NCBI RefSeq assembly: GCF_005943945.1
Contig: NZ_CP040710.1
Coordinates: 1,623,001-1,687,000 of the forward strand
Direction of reading: 5' to 3'
Length of the DNA: 64,000 bases
From: Aggregatimonas sangjinii
GTDB taxonomy: Bacteria; Bacteroidota; Bacteroidia; Flavobacteriales; Flavobacteriaceae
The notes beneath the pieces are model-generated. The model saw only the letters and a program-made list of their open reading frames with translations, was not told where the DNA came from and searched no databases. A program made the position numbers and the translations under genes. Positions within the stretch are counted from its first letter, which is position 1. Every line of letters begins with the position of its first letter. This document shows positions 35,565 to 45,107 of this stretch, in pieces.

Positions 35565-37109
35565 TTATCTAGGATTGAGCACCACAAAGGGAATGATCAT
35601 CTCTTCAAGGGAAACACCCCCGTGCTGGTAGCTGTTTCTGTAATACCCCACATAATGGTTATAGTTATTCGGATAAGCGAAGAACAGGTCGTTTTTGGCA
35701 AAAATATAGGAACTGCTTACATTGATGTTGGGCAGGTGTATTTCTTTAGGATTTTTTACCGAATACACGTCTTTATCTTCATAGGTCAGGCTTCGTCCTG
35801 TCTTATATCTTAAGTTTAGGCTAGTGTCTTTATCGCCCACGACCTTAGAAGGTTGCGTGACATTTATGGTTCCGTGGTCTGTTGTGATAATCAATTTCAT
35901 TCCCATACTTTGTGCTTGCTGTATGATATCCAACAAAGGCGAGTTTTTAAACCAGCTTTGCGTTAACGAGCGGTATGATTTGTCGTTTCCGGCGAGCTCC
36001 TTTATAACCTCCATTTCGGTCTTCGCGTGTGAAAGCATATCCACAAAATTATAGACGATTACCGTAAGGTCATTATCCTTTTGCGACCTGAAATTACTGG
36101 CAAGGTGCTTTCCTTGTTTTAGGCTGCTGATTTTGTGATAGTCCCATTTGAGGTGCAATCCTAAGCGTTCGAGCTGCGCACCGAGAAACTTGTGTTCAAA
36201 AAGATTTTTGCCCCCCTCATCGGTGTCGTTTTTCCACCATTCCGGATATTTTTTTTCCATATCCAAGGGGGTAAGACCGGAGAAAATCGCATTTCTCGCA
36301 TATTGCGTGGCGGTGGGTAGGATGCTATAATACGTTTCTTCCTTCGTTTTCTTGTAGAAAGAACCGACGGTATCCTCGAATGCGAACCATTGGTCGTACC
36401 GCAAATTGTCTATGACCACCAATAGTGTCGGACCGTCATTCAGTTCCGGTTGAATACGTTCTTTGAACAAGGTGTGGGATAGAATGGGCCCGTCGCCGCC
36501 GTCGAACCAATCGGCATAATTACGTTCTATGAACTTTCCGAAATGGCTGTTGGCTTCCGTTTTTTGGGACTCCAATATCTCGAACATGCTGGCATCCTCG
36601 ATTTCCTCCAACTGTAATTCCCAATAAATCAATTTGCGATACAGGCTGGCCCATTCTTCATAGGTATTGACCATGGAGAGGTCCATTGCGATTTTTCGAA
36701 ACTCCTGTTGGTAATTAGATGTCGTTTTCTCGGATACCAATCTGGAATGGTCCAAGTTTTTTTTGAGGGAAAGCAGTATTTGATTCGGATTTACCGGTTT
36801 GATCAAATAATCGGCGATTTTAGAGCCGATAGCCTCTTCCATGATGGACTCCTCTTCGCTTTTGGTAATCATCACCACTGGAAGCGAGGCATTCATGACC
36901 TTTATTTCGGTCAAGGTTTCCAGACCGGATATACCGGGCATGTTTTCATCCAAAAACACGATATCAACTTTATTTTTCTCCAGTTCTTCCAAAGCCTCCT
37001 GTCCGCTCGGACACGGAATAACATCATAATTTTTTCCTTGTAAAAATAGAATATGGGGCTTTAAAAGGTCGATTTCATCATCGACCCAGAGAATGGTTAT
37101 TTTGTTCAT
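35565..37109 (-). CDS. porX: PorX: response regulator with PglZ domain, type IX secretion regulator
   Basis: 514 residues. The receiver domain (1-120) has the acidic pair D10-D11, the phosphoacceptor D54 (IVFLDENMPG), T82 and K104. The C-terminal PglZ domain (about 225-514) belongs to the alkaline phosphatase superfamily: VVIDNLRYDQW with D234, LPTATQYARNAIF with the catalytic Thr near 266-268, NFVDMLSH and TTDHG with D411-H412. PorX works with the histidine kinase PorY and sigma factor SigP to switch on type IX secretion, and has phosphodiesterase activity in studied members. This implies T9SS genes elsewhere in the genome. Confidence 0.95.
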   Translation of the reverse strand: MNKITILWVDDEIDLLKPHILFLQGKNYDVIPCPSGQEALEELEKNKVDIVFLDENMPGISGLETLTEIKVMNASLPVVMITKSEEESIMEEAIGSKIADYLIKPVNPNQILLSLKKNLDHSRLVSEKTTSNYQQEFRKIAMDLSMVNTYEEWASLYRKLIYWELQLEEIEDASMFEILESQKTEANSHFGKFIERNYADWFDGGDGPILSHTLFKERIQPELNDGPTLLVVIDNLRYDQWFAFEDTVGSFYKKTKEETYYSILPTATQYARNAIFSGLTPLDMEKKYPEWWKNDTDEGGKNLFEHKFLGAQLERLGLHLKWDYHKISSLKQGKHLASNFRSQKDNDLTVIVYNFVDMLSHAKTEMEVIKELAGNDKSYRSLTQSWFKNSPLLDIIQQAQSMGMKLIITTDHGTINVTQPSKVVGDKDTSLNLRYKTGRSLTYEDKDVYSVKNPKEIHLPNINVSSSYIFAKNDLFFAYPNNYNHYVGYYRNSYQHGGVSLEEMIIPFVVLNPR

Positions 37110-37190
37110 GCGTGCGTTCAGATTAATTTAGCGCAGTTTAAAGAATAGTTCCGTCTTTTGGTAAGATACCGACCGTTGGCGGAGATTGTA

Positions 37191-37198
37191 TAACTTTG
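37191..37198 (+). promoter_or_regulatory. -7 promoter element for the HD-domain gene
   Basis: Perfect TAACTTTG. Transcription would start near 37204, after an earlier in-frame TTG at 37186, so that codon is unlikely to be the start. Confidence 0.55.
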
Positions 37199-37224
37199 CG
37201 CGAACAGTTTCTAAGCCTTTACTT

Positions 37225-38454
37225 TTGACGACATCAAAAAAACTGGAAATTTTCAATGATCCAATTTACGGATTTATTGCAATTCCCACTCCGCTCATTT
37301 TTGAACTTATCGGTCACCCGTATTTTCAACGCCTGCGCCGTATTTCTCAAATGGGGCTTTCTTATCTGGTATACCCTGGTGCGCATCACACCCGTTTTCA
37401 TCATGCGTTAGGAAGTATGCATTTGATGCAAGAGGCCATACAACTACTTCGTTTTAAGGAGATTGAAATCACGAAGCAGGAGGAGGAAGGGCTCTTGGTG
37501 GCGATTTTGCTACATGATATCGGGCATGGCCCTTTCTCGCATGCCATGGAAAATTCCATCGCGTCCGAAGTTGATCACGAAGATATTTCCCTGTTGTTTA
37601 TGGAAGATCTGAACGATAAGTTTAACGGAAGTTTAACGACCGCCATCTCCATCTTCAAGAGGGAGCATCCCAAGCGCTTCTTGAATCAACTGGTATCGAG
37701 TCAATTGGATATGGATCGCATGGACTATCTCAAAAGGGATAGTTTTTATACCGGCGTATCCGAAGGAAACATCAATTCCGAACGGTTGATTACCATGCTC
37801 AATGTGGTCGATGGGCAATTGGTGGTCGAGGAAAAGGGGATTTATTCCGTAGAGAAATTCCTTATGGCACGCCGTTTTATGTACTGGCAGGTATACTTGC
37901 ATAAAACTAGTTTGGTCGCAGAGCAATTACTCATTCGTACCTTACAACGGGCCAAGGAGTTATTGGCGACCGATGTGGAGCTCTCTTGTAGTCCGACTTT
38001 GCTATTTTTTCTTCGGAACAGGATCGCCAAAATAGATTTTGACCCGGATATACTGCAGCGATTTGCACTGTTGGATGATACCGATTTGCTGTCCGCCTTA
38101 AAACAATGGCGGACCCATCCTGATTTTGTCCTGTCAAAACTGTGCCAAATGTTACTGGATCGCAAGCTGTTGCATATCAAATTAAAGAGTAAACCGATTC
38201 CCGAAGAAAAGCTGAACGCGCGGTATCGGACCACTAAGAAAAAGTTTAAGCTTACCGATCAGGAGACCGCTTATTTTGTTTTTTCCGGTGAGATTGAACA
38301 TAAGGCGTACGACCTTGACAAACAGAATATAAACATCCTAAAAAGCAATGGAAAATTAATTGATGTGGCCAGGGCTTCCGACCATTTGAATTTAAAGGCA
38401 CTTTCTAAACCAGTTACCAAATATTATATCTGTTACCCCAAAGATTCTGTTTAA
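37225..38454 (+). CDS. HD-domain phosphohydrolase (dGTPase-like)
   Basis: 409 residues from a TTG at 37225 (reading MTTSKKLEIFNDPIYGFI), which fits the family N-terminus and lies after the promoter. The HD motif is 'VAILLHDIGHGPFSHAMEN', preceded by YPGAHHTRFHHALGS with another metal His and followed by SSQLDMDRMDYLKRD. The family hydrolyses nucleotides such as dGTP or has unknown phosphomonoesterase activity. It starts an apparent operon; lpxD begins 23 bp after its stop. TTG rather than ATG as start is inferred. Confidence 0.88.
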   Translation: MTTSKKLEIFNDPIYGFIAIPTPLIFELIGHPYFQRLRRISQMGLSYLVYPGAHHTRFHHALGSMHLMQEAIQLLRFKEIEITKQEEEGLLVAILLHDIGHGPFSHAMENSIASEVDHEDISLLFMEDLNDKFNGSLTTAISIFKREHPKRFLNQLVSSQLDMDRMDYLKRDSFYTGVSEGNINSERLITMLNVVDGQLVVEEKGIYSVEKFLMARRFMYWQVYLHKTSLVAEQLLIRTLQRAKELLATDVELSCSPTLLFFLRNRIAKIDFDPDILQRFALLDDTDLLSALKQWRTHPDFVLSKLCQMLLDRKLLHIKLKSKPIPEEKLNARYRTTKKKFKLTDQETAYFVFSGEIEHKAYDLDKQNINILKSNGKLIDVARASDHLNLKALSKPVTKYYICYPKDSV

Positions 38455-38477
38455 CTATTTTTCTTACTTTTGTTTTC

Positions 38478-39503
38478 ATGATTTTTACGGCAGGTCAGAT
38501 TGCAGGCATTTTAGAGGGTGAATTAGAAGGAAACCCGGACATTGCAGTTCATAAACTTGCCAAAATTGAGGAGGGCGAGAAAGGGTCGTTGACCTTTTTA
38601 TCAAACCCCAAATATACTCCGCACATTTACACTACCAAAGCATCAATTACCATCGTCAATAAAGACTTTGTTCCCGAGCATCGATTGGATACCGCGTTGA
38701 TTAAAGTTGAGGACGCCTACGAATCCTTTTCAAAATTATTGGAGTACTACGATCAGGTAAAAAGTAACAAAATTGGAATAGAAAATCCCTCGTACATTTC
38801 CGAATCGGCGACTTATGGTGCGGGCTTTTATTTAGGTGCTTTCGCTTATATTGGGGCCAATACGGCTGTGGGTAACAACGTAAAGATTTTTCCAAACGCC
38901 TATGTGGGAGATAACGTGGTACTGGGCGATAATGTTCAAGTATGGCCAGGGGCAAAGATTTGTTCGGAATCCGTTATTGGTGATAATTGTGTTATTCACA
39001 GCAGTGCCGTCGTGGGTTCGGATGGTTTTGGTTTCGCACCCAACAAGAATGGGGAATTTACCAAAATACCACAAACCGGGAACGTGATTTTAGAAGCCAA
39101 TGTTGATGTGGGTACGGGAACGACTATTGACAGGGCGACTTTAGGGTCGACCATTTTGAGAAGAGGAGTGAAGTTGGATAATCAGATTCAAATCGCCCAT
39201 AATGTCGAAATTGGCGAGCATACTGTAATTGCTGCGCAGACGGGTATTGCCGGTTCCACGAAGATCGGTAAGAACTGCATGATCGGCGGACAGGTAGGTA
39301 TCGTAGGCCACATCGTCATAGGTGACCGGGTACGTATTCAGGCACAATCGGGAGTAGGTAGAAATGTGAAGGATGATGAGGTGTTGCAGGGTTCGCCGGC
39401 AATCAAATACGGAGATTATAACAAGTCGTACGTGCACTTTAAAAACTTGCCAAAACTTAATAAACGAATAAACAAACTAGAAAAAAAAAAGGAAAGTGAG
39501 TAG
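38478..39503 (+). CDS. lpxD: UDP-3-O-(3-hydroxyacyl)glucosamine N-acyltransferase
   Basis: 341 residues, normal LpxD length. The N-terminal uridine-binding domain (about 1-100) is followed by a left-handed beta-helix of hexapeptide repeats (about 105-320) and a C-terminal helix. The catalytic His is in VIHSSAVVGSDGFGF. It adds the N-linked hydroxyacyl chain in lipid A synthesis, the third step, in the cytoplasm. lpxC-fabZ overlaps its last 8 bp. A TACTTTTG element at 38465-38472 would start transcription at the ATG itself. Confidence 0.96.
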   Translation: MIFTAGQIAGILEGELEGNPDIAVHKLAKIEEGEKGSLTFLSNPKYTPHIYTTKASITIVNKDFVPEHRLDTALIKVEDAYESFSKLLEYYDQVKSNKIGIENPSYISESATYGAGFYLGAFAYIGANTAVGNNVKIFPNAYVGDNVVLGDNVQVWPGAKICSESVIGDNCVIHSSAVVGSDGFGFAPNKNGEFTKIPQTGNVILEANVDVGTGTTIDRATLGSTILRRGVKLDNQIQIAHNVEIGEHTVIAAQTGIAGSTKIGKNCMIGGQVGIVGHIVIGDRVRIQAQSGVGRNVKDDEVLQGSPAIKYGDYNKSYVHFKNLPKLNKRINKLEKKKESE

Positions 39504-40902
39504 CCAAAAACCAAAACAAAGAACCATTGCCAAAGAAGTTATTCTTAAGGGTGTAGGATTGCATACCGGGGAGGAGGTTACGATGAAATTCGTGCCTGCA
39601 CCGGAGAACCATGGCTATGCATTCAAACGAATAGATTTGGAGGGAACTCCCGTGATTGAAGCCGATGCCAACTATGTGGTCAATACACAACGGGGTACCA
39701 ATTTAGAGAAGAACGGCGTTAAAATCCAGACTTCCGAACATGTGCTGGCCGCTTTGGTAGGGATGAACATCGATAATGTTCTCATTGAGCTCGATGCTCC
39801 CGAACCACCTATAATGGACGGTTCCTCAAAATATTTTGTTGAAGCCTTGGAGATTGTTGGGGCTGTTGAGCAAGATGCCGAAAGAGAAGAGTATGTGGTA
39901 AAGGAGGTGATTTCCTACAGGGATGAAAGTACGGGAAGCGAAATAACGGTAATCCCATCCGAAGAATATCAGGTAACCACCATGGTGGATTTTGGCACCA
40001 AAGTGCTCGGTACCCAAAATGCGACTTTGGAACATATCACGGATTTTAAGGAGGAAATATCGGAAGCGCGTACGTTTAGCTTTTTGCATGAATTGGAAGC
40101 CCTACTGGAAAACGGGTTGATCAAAGGGGGTGATTTAAACAACGCCATCGTATATGTGGATAAGGAGATTTCCCCGGCCACCATGAAAAAGCTCGAAAAA
40201 GCTTTTGGTAAGGAAAAACTATCCGTCAAGCCCAACGGAATTCTAGACAACCTTACCCTGCACCAGCCCAATGAGGCCGCACGGCATAAGTTGTTGGATG
40301 TTATTGGTGATTTGGCCCTTACGGGAACCCGGATTCGCGGGAAGGTTATCGCCAATAAACCCGGACATTTCGTGAACACCCAATTTGCCAAAAAGCTGGC
40401 GAAAATCATAAAGTTGGAAAAGCGAAACAACGTTCCGACCTACGATTTGAACGCGCCACCACTTATGGACATCACCAAAATAATGGAGCGGCTCCCACAT
40501 CGACCTCCATTTTTGTTGGTCGACAAGATTATAGAGTTATCGGAAACCCACGTGGTAGGTTTGAAGAACGTGACCATGAACGAGCCCTTTTTTGTGGGGC
40601 ATTTTCCTGGCGCACCGGTAATGCCAGGTGTTTTGCAACTGGAGGCCATGGCACAGACCGGGGGTATTCTGGTCTTGAACACCGTGCCCGACCCGGAAAA
40701 TTATTTAACCTATTTACTAAAAATCGATAACGTAAAGTACAAGCAACAGGTCGTTCCGGGCGATACACTCGTTTTCAAGCTTGACCTGATGCAGCCCATA
40801 CGAAGAGGTATTTGTCAGATGAATGCAAAAGCGTACACTAACGGCAAACTCGCTTCGGAGGCAGAAATCATGGCACAAATCATTAAGGTAAAAGGAAATT
40901 AG
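39496..40902 (+). CDS. lpxC-fabZ: Bifunctional UDP-3-O-acyl-GlcNAc deacetylase / 3-hydroxyacyl-ACP dehydratase
   Basis: 468 residues from a GTG at 39496 that overlaps the end of lpxD by 8 bp. The LpxC half (about 1-305) has the zinc His in SEHVLAAL (about 82), and the later His and Asp in AARHKLLDVIGD. The FabZ half (about 320-468) has LPHRPPFLLVDKI, the active-site GHFPGAPVMPGV and QLEAMAQ with the catalytic Glu. The fusion is a Bacteroidota trait. It commits lipid A synthesis and dehydrates 3-hydroxyacyl-ACP in fatty acid synthesis, competing for the same substrate. Confidence 0.97.
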   Translation: MSSQKPKQRTIAKEVILKGVGLHTGEEVTMKFVPAPENHGYAFKRIDLEGTPVIEADANYVVNTQRGTNLEKNGVKIQTSEHVLAALVGMNIDNVLIELDAPEPPIMDGSSKYFVEALEIVGAVEQDAEREEYVVKEVISYRDESTGSEITVIPSEEYQVTTMVDFGTKVLGTQNATLEHITDFKEEISEARTFSFLHELEALLENGLIKGGDLNNAIVYVDKEISPATMKKLEKAFGKEKLSVKPNGILDNLTLHQPNEAARHKLLDVIGDLALTGTRIRGKVIANKPGHFVNTQFAKKLAKIIKLEKRNNVPTYDLNAPPLMDITKIMERLPHRPPFLLVDKIIELSETHVVGLKNVTMNEPFFVGHFPGAPVMPGVLQLEAMAQTGGILVLNTVPDPENYLTYLLKIDNVKYKQQVVPGDTLVFKLDLMQPIRRGICQMNAKAYTNGKLASEAEIMAQIIKVKGN

Positions 40903-40903
40903 G

Positions 40904-41689
40904 ATGAATCAACCGCTAGCTTACATACATCCCGGGGCAAAAATCTCAAAAAACGTGGTTGTAGAGCCTTTTACGACAATACATAATAACGTGACTATTG
41001 GGGATGGCACGTGGATCGGTTCCAACGTCACCATTATGGAGGGTGCCCGTATCGGAAAGAACTGTAACATCTTTCCCGGTGCGGTGATTTCGGCATCACC
41101 CCAGGATTTAAAATATCAAGATGAGGAAACTACGGTAGTCATCGGAAACAATACCACCATCAGAGAATGTGCCACGATTCATAAGGGCACCTCGGATAGA
41201 AACAAGACCGTAATCGGAAAGAATTGCCTGATTATGGCCTATTGCCATGTCGCCCACGATTGTTTGGTTGGCGATAATTGTATTTTTTCAAACAATTCTA
41301 CCTTGGCAGGGCATGTAACCATTGGCGATAATGTGATCCTGGCCGGTTTGGTTGCGGTACATCAGTTCGTATCGGTAGGACGTCATGCTTTTGTGACCGG
41401 AGGCTCTTTGGTGAGAAAAGATGTGCCACCCTATGTAAAAGCCGCTCGGGAGCCGCTTTCCTATGTGGGTATCAACTCTATCGGTTTGCGCAGAAGGGGA
41501 TTTGAATCTGAAAAAATACGCGAGATACAAAATATCTATCGTATTCTTTATCAAAAAAACTATAATAATACCCAGGCGGTACAGATAATCGAAGCTGAAA
41601 TGGAGGCGACTCCGGAACGGGACGAAGTGCTTCAGTTCATTAGGGATTCGCAACGGGGTATTATGAAGGGCTATTTTAGCAATAATTGA
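40904..41689 (+). CDS. lpxA: UDP-N-acetylglucosamine acyltransferase
   Basis: 261 residues, standard LpxA length, starting one base after the lpxC-fabZ stop. A left-handed beta-helix with hexapeptide repeats spans about 5-190, with 'IRECATIHKGTSDRNKTVIG' and 'NCLIMAYCHVAHDCLVGDNC' carrying the catalytic His (in YCHVAHD). A helical C-terminal domain follows. It performs the first, reversible acylation of UDP-GlcNAc in lipid A synthesis. It is the third gene of the lipid A operon. Confidence 0.96.
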   Translation: MNQPLAYIHPGAKISKNVVVEPFTTIHNNVTIGDGTWIGSNVTIMEGARIGKNCNIFPGAVISASPQDLKYQDEETTVVIGNNTTIRECATIHKGTSDRNKTVIGKNCLIMAYCHVAHDCLVGDNCIFSNNSTLAGHVTIGDNVILAGLVAVHQFVSVGRHAFVTGGSLVRKDVPPYVKAAREPLSYVGINSIGLRRRGFESEKIREIQNIYRILYQKNYNNTQAVQIIEAEMEATPERDEVLQFIRDSQRGIMKGYFSNN

Positions 41690-41794
41690 CCAGGGAATCG
41701 AAATTCGAGCTAGCCGAAGTACGGGTGCTAAAGATGTTAAGTTAATTCACTTCACTTAACAAGTATATTGAAAATAGCTTCTAAAAAAATACAT

Positions 41795-42247
41795 ATGAAA
41801 TATTTGGTTTCCTTTTCGGCATTCTTTTTTTTCATGGCCGTTTTTCATGCTAGTGCTCAAACACCGAAAGACTCTATCGAAATCAAGCAAGTGGCCTTGG
41901 ATTACATCGAATCGCAGCATGACGTGAACCCCGAACAGTTCGAGCGTGCCGCACATCCTAGGATGGTCAAGAGAACGTTTTGGACGAATAAGCAGACCCA
42001 AAAGGAATATTTGCGGGAAACCTTTACAGACGCCATGGTTTTATTGGCGGAAACCTACAATATAAACGGTGATAAGTTCCCTGAAAACCCAAAAAAGGAA
42101 GTTGTCATACTTGATATTTTCGATAAGACCGCTTCGGTAAAACTTATCGCCGATGATTGGATCGATTATATGCACATTGTAAAATTAAACGGAAAATGGC
42201 AACTGGTGAACGTACTGTGGCAGTTTAAGGACGCAACGGCACACTAG
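41795..42247 (+). CDS. Secreted NTF2-like protein (putative lumazine-binding family)
   Basis: 150 residues from the ATG at 41795 (MKYLVSFSAFFFFMAVFHASAQ), which gives a proper signal peptide cleaved after about residue 22. A TTG at 41768 would lengthen it without purpose. The mature part resembles the SnoaL/NTF2-like fold ('VALDYIESQHDVNPEQFERAAHPRMVKR', 'ETFTDAMVLLAETYN', 'VKLNGKWQLVNVLWQFK' at the end), a family annotated as putative lumazine-binding. A periplasmic role is likely; the ligand is unknown. It sits between lpxA and efp on the same strand. Confidence 0.78.
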   Translation: MKYLVSFSAFFFFMAVFHASAQTPKDSIEIKQVALDYIESQHDVNPEQFERAAHPRMVKRTFWTNKQTQKEYLRETFTDAMVLLAETYNINGDKFPENPKKEVVILDIFDKTASVKLIADDWIDYMHIVKLNGKWQLVNVLWQFKDATAH

Positions 42248-42291
42248 CTATAGATAGCTCATATTTATAAATAAAATAGAAACCAAAAATA

Positions 42292-42858
42292 ATGGCATCA
42301 ACATCGGATATTAGAAAAGGATTATGCATCAGATACAACAATGATATTTACAAGATTATCGAGTTTTTACACGTAAAACCGGGAAAAGGCCCCGCTTTTG
42401 TACGTACCAAGTTGAAAAGTGTAAGCAATGGAAAGGTTTTGGACAATACCTTTTCAGCAGGGCATAAAATCGAGGATGTTCGCGTAGAAACCCAATCGTT
42501 TCAATATTTATATGCAGACGGGGAGACCTATCATTTTATGAATACCCAAGATTACAACCAAATCACCTTGCAGGAAAGTGCATTGGATGCACCCGGATTG
42601 TTAAAAGAGGGTGAGGTGGTTACTATTCTTTTCAATACGGAAGACAATATGCCTTTATCCGTTGATATGCCCGCAAGTGTGGTTCTCGAGATATCCTATA
42701 CCGAACCTGGAGTCAAAGGAAATACCGCTACAAACGCTACCAAACCGGCAAAGGTCGAAACCGGGGCCGAAGTCAATGTACCTTTGTTTATCAACGAGGG
42801 GGACAAAATCAAGATCGACACGTCAACCGGAAATTATATGGAAAGGGTAAAGGAATAG
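42292..42858 (+). CDS. efp: Translation elongation factor P
   Basis: 188 residues, usual for EF-P. The N-terminal KOW-like domain holds the loop KPGKGPAFVRTKLK with the conserved Lys near residue 32-34 that is modified in some bacteria. Two OB domains follow, ending in NEGDKIKIDTSTGNYMERVKE. It relieves ribosome stalling at polyproline stretches. It is placed between the lipid A genes and a second lpxD-like gene, a conserved order in Flavobacteriaceae. No modifying enzyme gene is in the window. Confidence 0.97.
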   Translation: MASTSDIRKGLCIRYNNDIYKIIEFLHVKPGKGPAFVRTKLKSVSNGKVLDNTFSAGHKIEDVRVETQSFQYLYADGETYHFMNTQDYNQITLQESALDAPGLLKEGEVVTILFNTEDNMPLSVDMPASVVLEISYTEPGVKGNTATNATKPAKVETGAEVNVPLFINEGDKIKIDTSTGNYMERVKE

Positions 42859-43063
42859 CTGTCTCGACTGGCAGTGGCAATTTGCAGTTATCACGAGACT
42901 TTTCGGAAATTGAATATTGTATAAACCTTGTGAGTCCGTTCGTTTACATTGTATTTCGTCTGTTGTTTCCTTTGCTGATCTTATGCCTGAATTATTAATA
43001 TGCTTATTTCCGCTCATTAAACGGTCGAATACGTAATATGAATAGCAAATCCGAATATAAAAA

Positions 43064-43996
43064 TTGAAATTCCCAACGCCACATACCTTGGCCCAAATCG
43101 CCACGATAATCGATTGTGATTATGTTGGCGCAGCTGAATTTCCTGTTCTGGGGATGAATGAGATTCATGTCGTGACCCAAGGGGACATTGTTTTTGTAGA
43201 TCATCCCAAGTATTACGATAAGGCGCTCTCCTGTGCCGCGACAGTGGTTTTGATCAACAAGAAGGTCGACTGCCCTGCCGGAAAGGCCTTATTGATTTCG
43301 GATGACCCCTTTCGGGATTTCAATAAATTGACCCGATTTTTTCTTCCATTTGAAAAATCAAAAAGTGCTATTGCTACTTCAGCTAAAATAGGTAAAAACA
43401 CTGTTATTCAGCCAAATGTATTTATAGGAAATAATGTCGTTATCGGTGATGATTGCATCATACACGCCAATGTGAGCATTTACGACAATAGTATTATCGG
43501 CGACAGGGTGATCATCCATTCCGGGACGGTTCTGGGGGCAGATGCCTTTTACTACAAAAATAGACCTGAGGGATTTGATCGTTTGCTTTCCGGTGGAAAA
43601 GTGGTGCTGGAAGATGATGTCGAACTCGGGGCGTTGTGTACGATTGATAGGGGTGTTACCGGGAATACGACCATCAAAAAAGGGACTAAATTGGATAACC
43701 AAGTGCATGTAGGCCATGACACGGTTATCGGGGAGAAATGTCTTATTGCCTCCCAAACGGGTATTGCTGGTTGCGTTATTATCGAGGATGAGGTGACGCT
43801 CTGGGGACAGGTAGGAACGAATAGCGGTATTACCATAGGAAAAAAGGCGGTAATCATGGGGCAGACGGGCGTCACAAAATCCGTTGCGGGCGGCAAAAGT
43901 TATTTTGGAACGCCTATCGAAGAATCCCGAGAAAAATTGAAGCAATTAGCCTATGTTAAAAAGATTCCATACTTATTGAAAAAAATAGAGGAATAA
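43064..43996 (+). CDS. LpxD-like UDP-3-O-acylglucosamine N-acyltransferase paralogue
   Basis: 310 residues, starting at a TTG at 43064 (MKFPTPHTLAQIATII), which is the only start giving the family N-terminus. It has an LpxD-type N-domain and a hexapeptide beta-helix (about 105-285), with HSGTVLGADAFYY aligning with the catalytic His of LpxD. It differs from the first LpxD in its N-domain and in AFYY instead of GFGF after the catalytic loop, so it may use another acyl donor or another nucleotide sugar. A probable hairpin precedes it, and sucD follows with its own promoter. Confidence 0.88.
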   Translation: MKFPTPHTLAQIATIIDCDYVGAAEFPVLGMNEIHVVTQGDIVFVDHPKYYDKALSCAATVVLINKKVDCPAGKALLISDDPFRDFNKLTRFFLPFEKSKSAIATSAKIGKNTVIQPNVFIGNNVVIGDDCIIHANVSIYDNSIIGDRVIIHSGTVLGADAFYYKNRPEGFDRLLSGGKVVLEDDVELGALCTIDRGVTGNTTIKKGTKLDNQVHVGHDTVIGEKCLIASQTGIAGCVIIEDEVTLWGQVGTNSGITIGKKAVIMGQTGVTKSVAGGKSYFGTPIEESREKLKQLAYVKKIPYLLKKIEE

Positions 43997-44034
43997 ATTC
44001 AAAGCGAATCCTTTAGAAATCCTTTGCAAACTTA

Positions 44035-44042
44035 TATTTTTG
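44035..44042 (+). promoter_or_regulatory. -7 promoter element for sucD
   Basis: Perfect TATTTTTG, with TTTA at 44012-44015 exactly 19 bp upstream as a near-consensus -33. Transcription would start near 44047. Confidence 0.55.
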
Positions 44043-44117
44043 CGCAGCATTGGATGAAGTGACAGCTTTGACATATGAAAATGCAAAACAAATAATCCAG
44101 AAACGAATAACTTTACT

Positions 44118-44990
44118 ATGAGCGTTCTAGTCAACAAAGATTCCAAGATAATAGTACAAGGTTTTACCGGAAGCGAAGGTACCTTTCACGCCGAGCAAAT
44201 GATCGAGTATGGTACCAACGTAGTCGGTGGCGTAACCCCTGGCAAAGGTGGCCAAGAGCATTTGGGCAGACCTGTTTTCAATACAGTTCAGGAGGCCGTA
44301 GAAAAAGTAGGGGCCGATACGACGATCATTTTCGTACCGCCGGCTTTTGCCGCTGATGCGATTATGGAAGCCGCTAACGCCGGAATCAAAGTGATTATTA
44401 CCATAACCGAGGGTATTCCGGTCGCCGATATGGTAAAGGCATCGAACTATATAAAACATAAGGACTGCCGTTTGGTGGGCCCCAACTGCCCCGGTGTAAT
44501 TACTCCGGGTGAGGCTAAGGTAGGCATCATGCCCGGTTTTGTCTTTAAAAAAGGAAACGTAGGTATCGTTTCAAAATCGGGAACTTTGACCTATGAGGCG
44601 GCCGACCAAGTGGTGCGCCAAGGTTTGGGTATAACCACGGCCATTGGCATAGGCGGTGACCCGATTATCGGCACGACTACGAAAGAGGCGGTTGAATTGT
44701 TGATCAACGATCCGGAAACGGAATGCGTGGTGATGATCGGCGAGATAGGCGGACAATTGGAAGCTGATGCCGCGAAATGGTACAAGGCAAGTGGCAGTAA
44801 AAAACCGGTTGTAGGTTTTATTGCAGGGGAGACCGCTCCAGCAGGAAGAACAATGGGACATGCCGGCGCCATCGTAGGCGGAAGCGACGATACGGCTCAA
44901 GCCAAGAAAAAAATTATGCGCGAGCATGGTATACACGTGGTAGATTCACCAGCGGAAATCGGCCTTAAAGTTAAAGAGGTTATGGGATAA
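44118..44990 (+). CDS. sucD: Succinyl-CoA synthetase (succinate-CoA ligase) alpha subunit
   Basis: 290 residues, usual length. The CoA-binding Rossmann start is '[22 protein letters not shown]', and the phosphorylated His is in [13 protein letters not shown] near the C-terminus, with [10 protein letters not shown] just before it. It forms the catalytic subunit with SucC in the citric acid cycle. sucC is not in this window. It has its own promoter and a strong terminator, so it is transcribed apart from the lipid A genes upstream. Confidence 0.97.
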   Translation: MSVLVNKDSKIIVQGFTGSEGTFHAEQMIEYGTNVVGGVTPGKGGQEHLGRPVFNTVQEAVEKVGADTTIIFVPPAFAADAIMEAANAGIKVIITITEGIPVADMVKASNYIKHKDCRLVGPNCPGVITPGEAKVGIMPGFVFKKGNVGIVSKSGTLTYEAADQVVRQGLGITTAIGIGGDPIIGTTTKEAVELLINDPETECVVMIGEIGGQLEADAAKWYKASGSKKPVVGFIAGETAPAGRTMGHAGAIVGGSDDTAQAKKKIMREHGIHVVDSPAEIGLKVKEVMG

Positions 44991-45012
44991 CCATTTCCTT
45001 GAACGAAACACT

Positions 45013-45051
45013 ATCCTGCTTTCGATGCGCTGAGAGCGGGATTTTTTTTTC
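45013..45051 (+). terminator. Intrinsic terminator after sucD
   Basis: An 8-bp stem, atcctgct (45013-45020) with agcgggat (45035-45042) including one G-T pair, is followed by about ten Ts. Confidence 0.85.
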
Positions 45052-45071
45052 GTCTTTGTCCTCACAACGCT

Positions 45072-45079
45072 TATCTTTG
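45072..45079 (+). promoter_or_regulatory. -7 promoter element for fabG
   Basis: Perfect TATCTTTG 28 bp before the ATG at 45108. Confidence 0.55.
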
Positions 45080-45107
45080 AACAACCACTAAGCAAACCGT
45101 TTACAGC

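Noticed and set aside
38465-38472. Perfect TACTTTTG element just before lpxD considered as a separate promoter
   Set aside because: Transcription would begin at the lpxD ATG, and the HD gene ends only 23 bp upstream, so operon transcription is the simpler reading; noted in the lpxD entry.
41736-41760. gttaagt...acttaac hairpin after lpxA considered as a terminator
   Set aside because: A 7-bp A/T-rich stem with no T-run after it; it may be a chance repeat, and the following gene is on the same strand.
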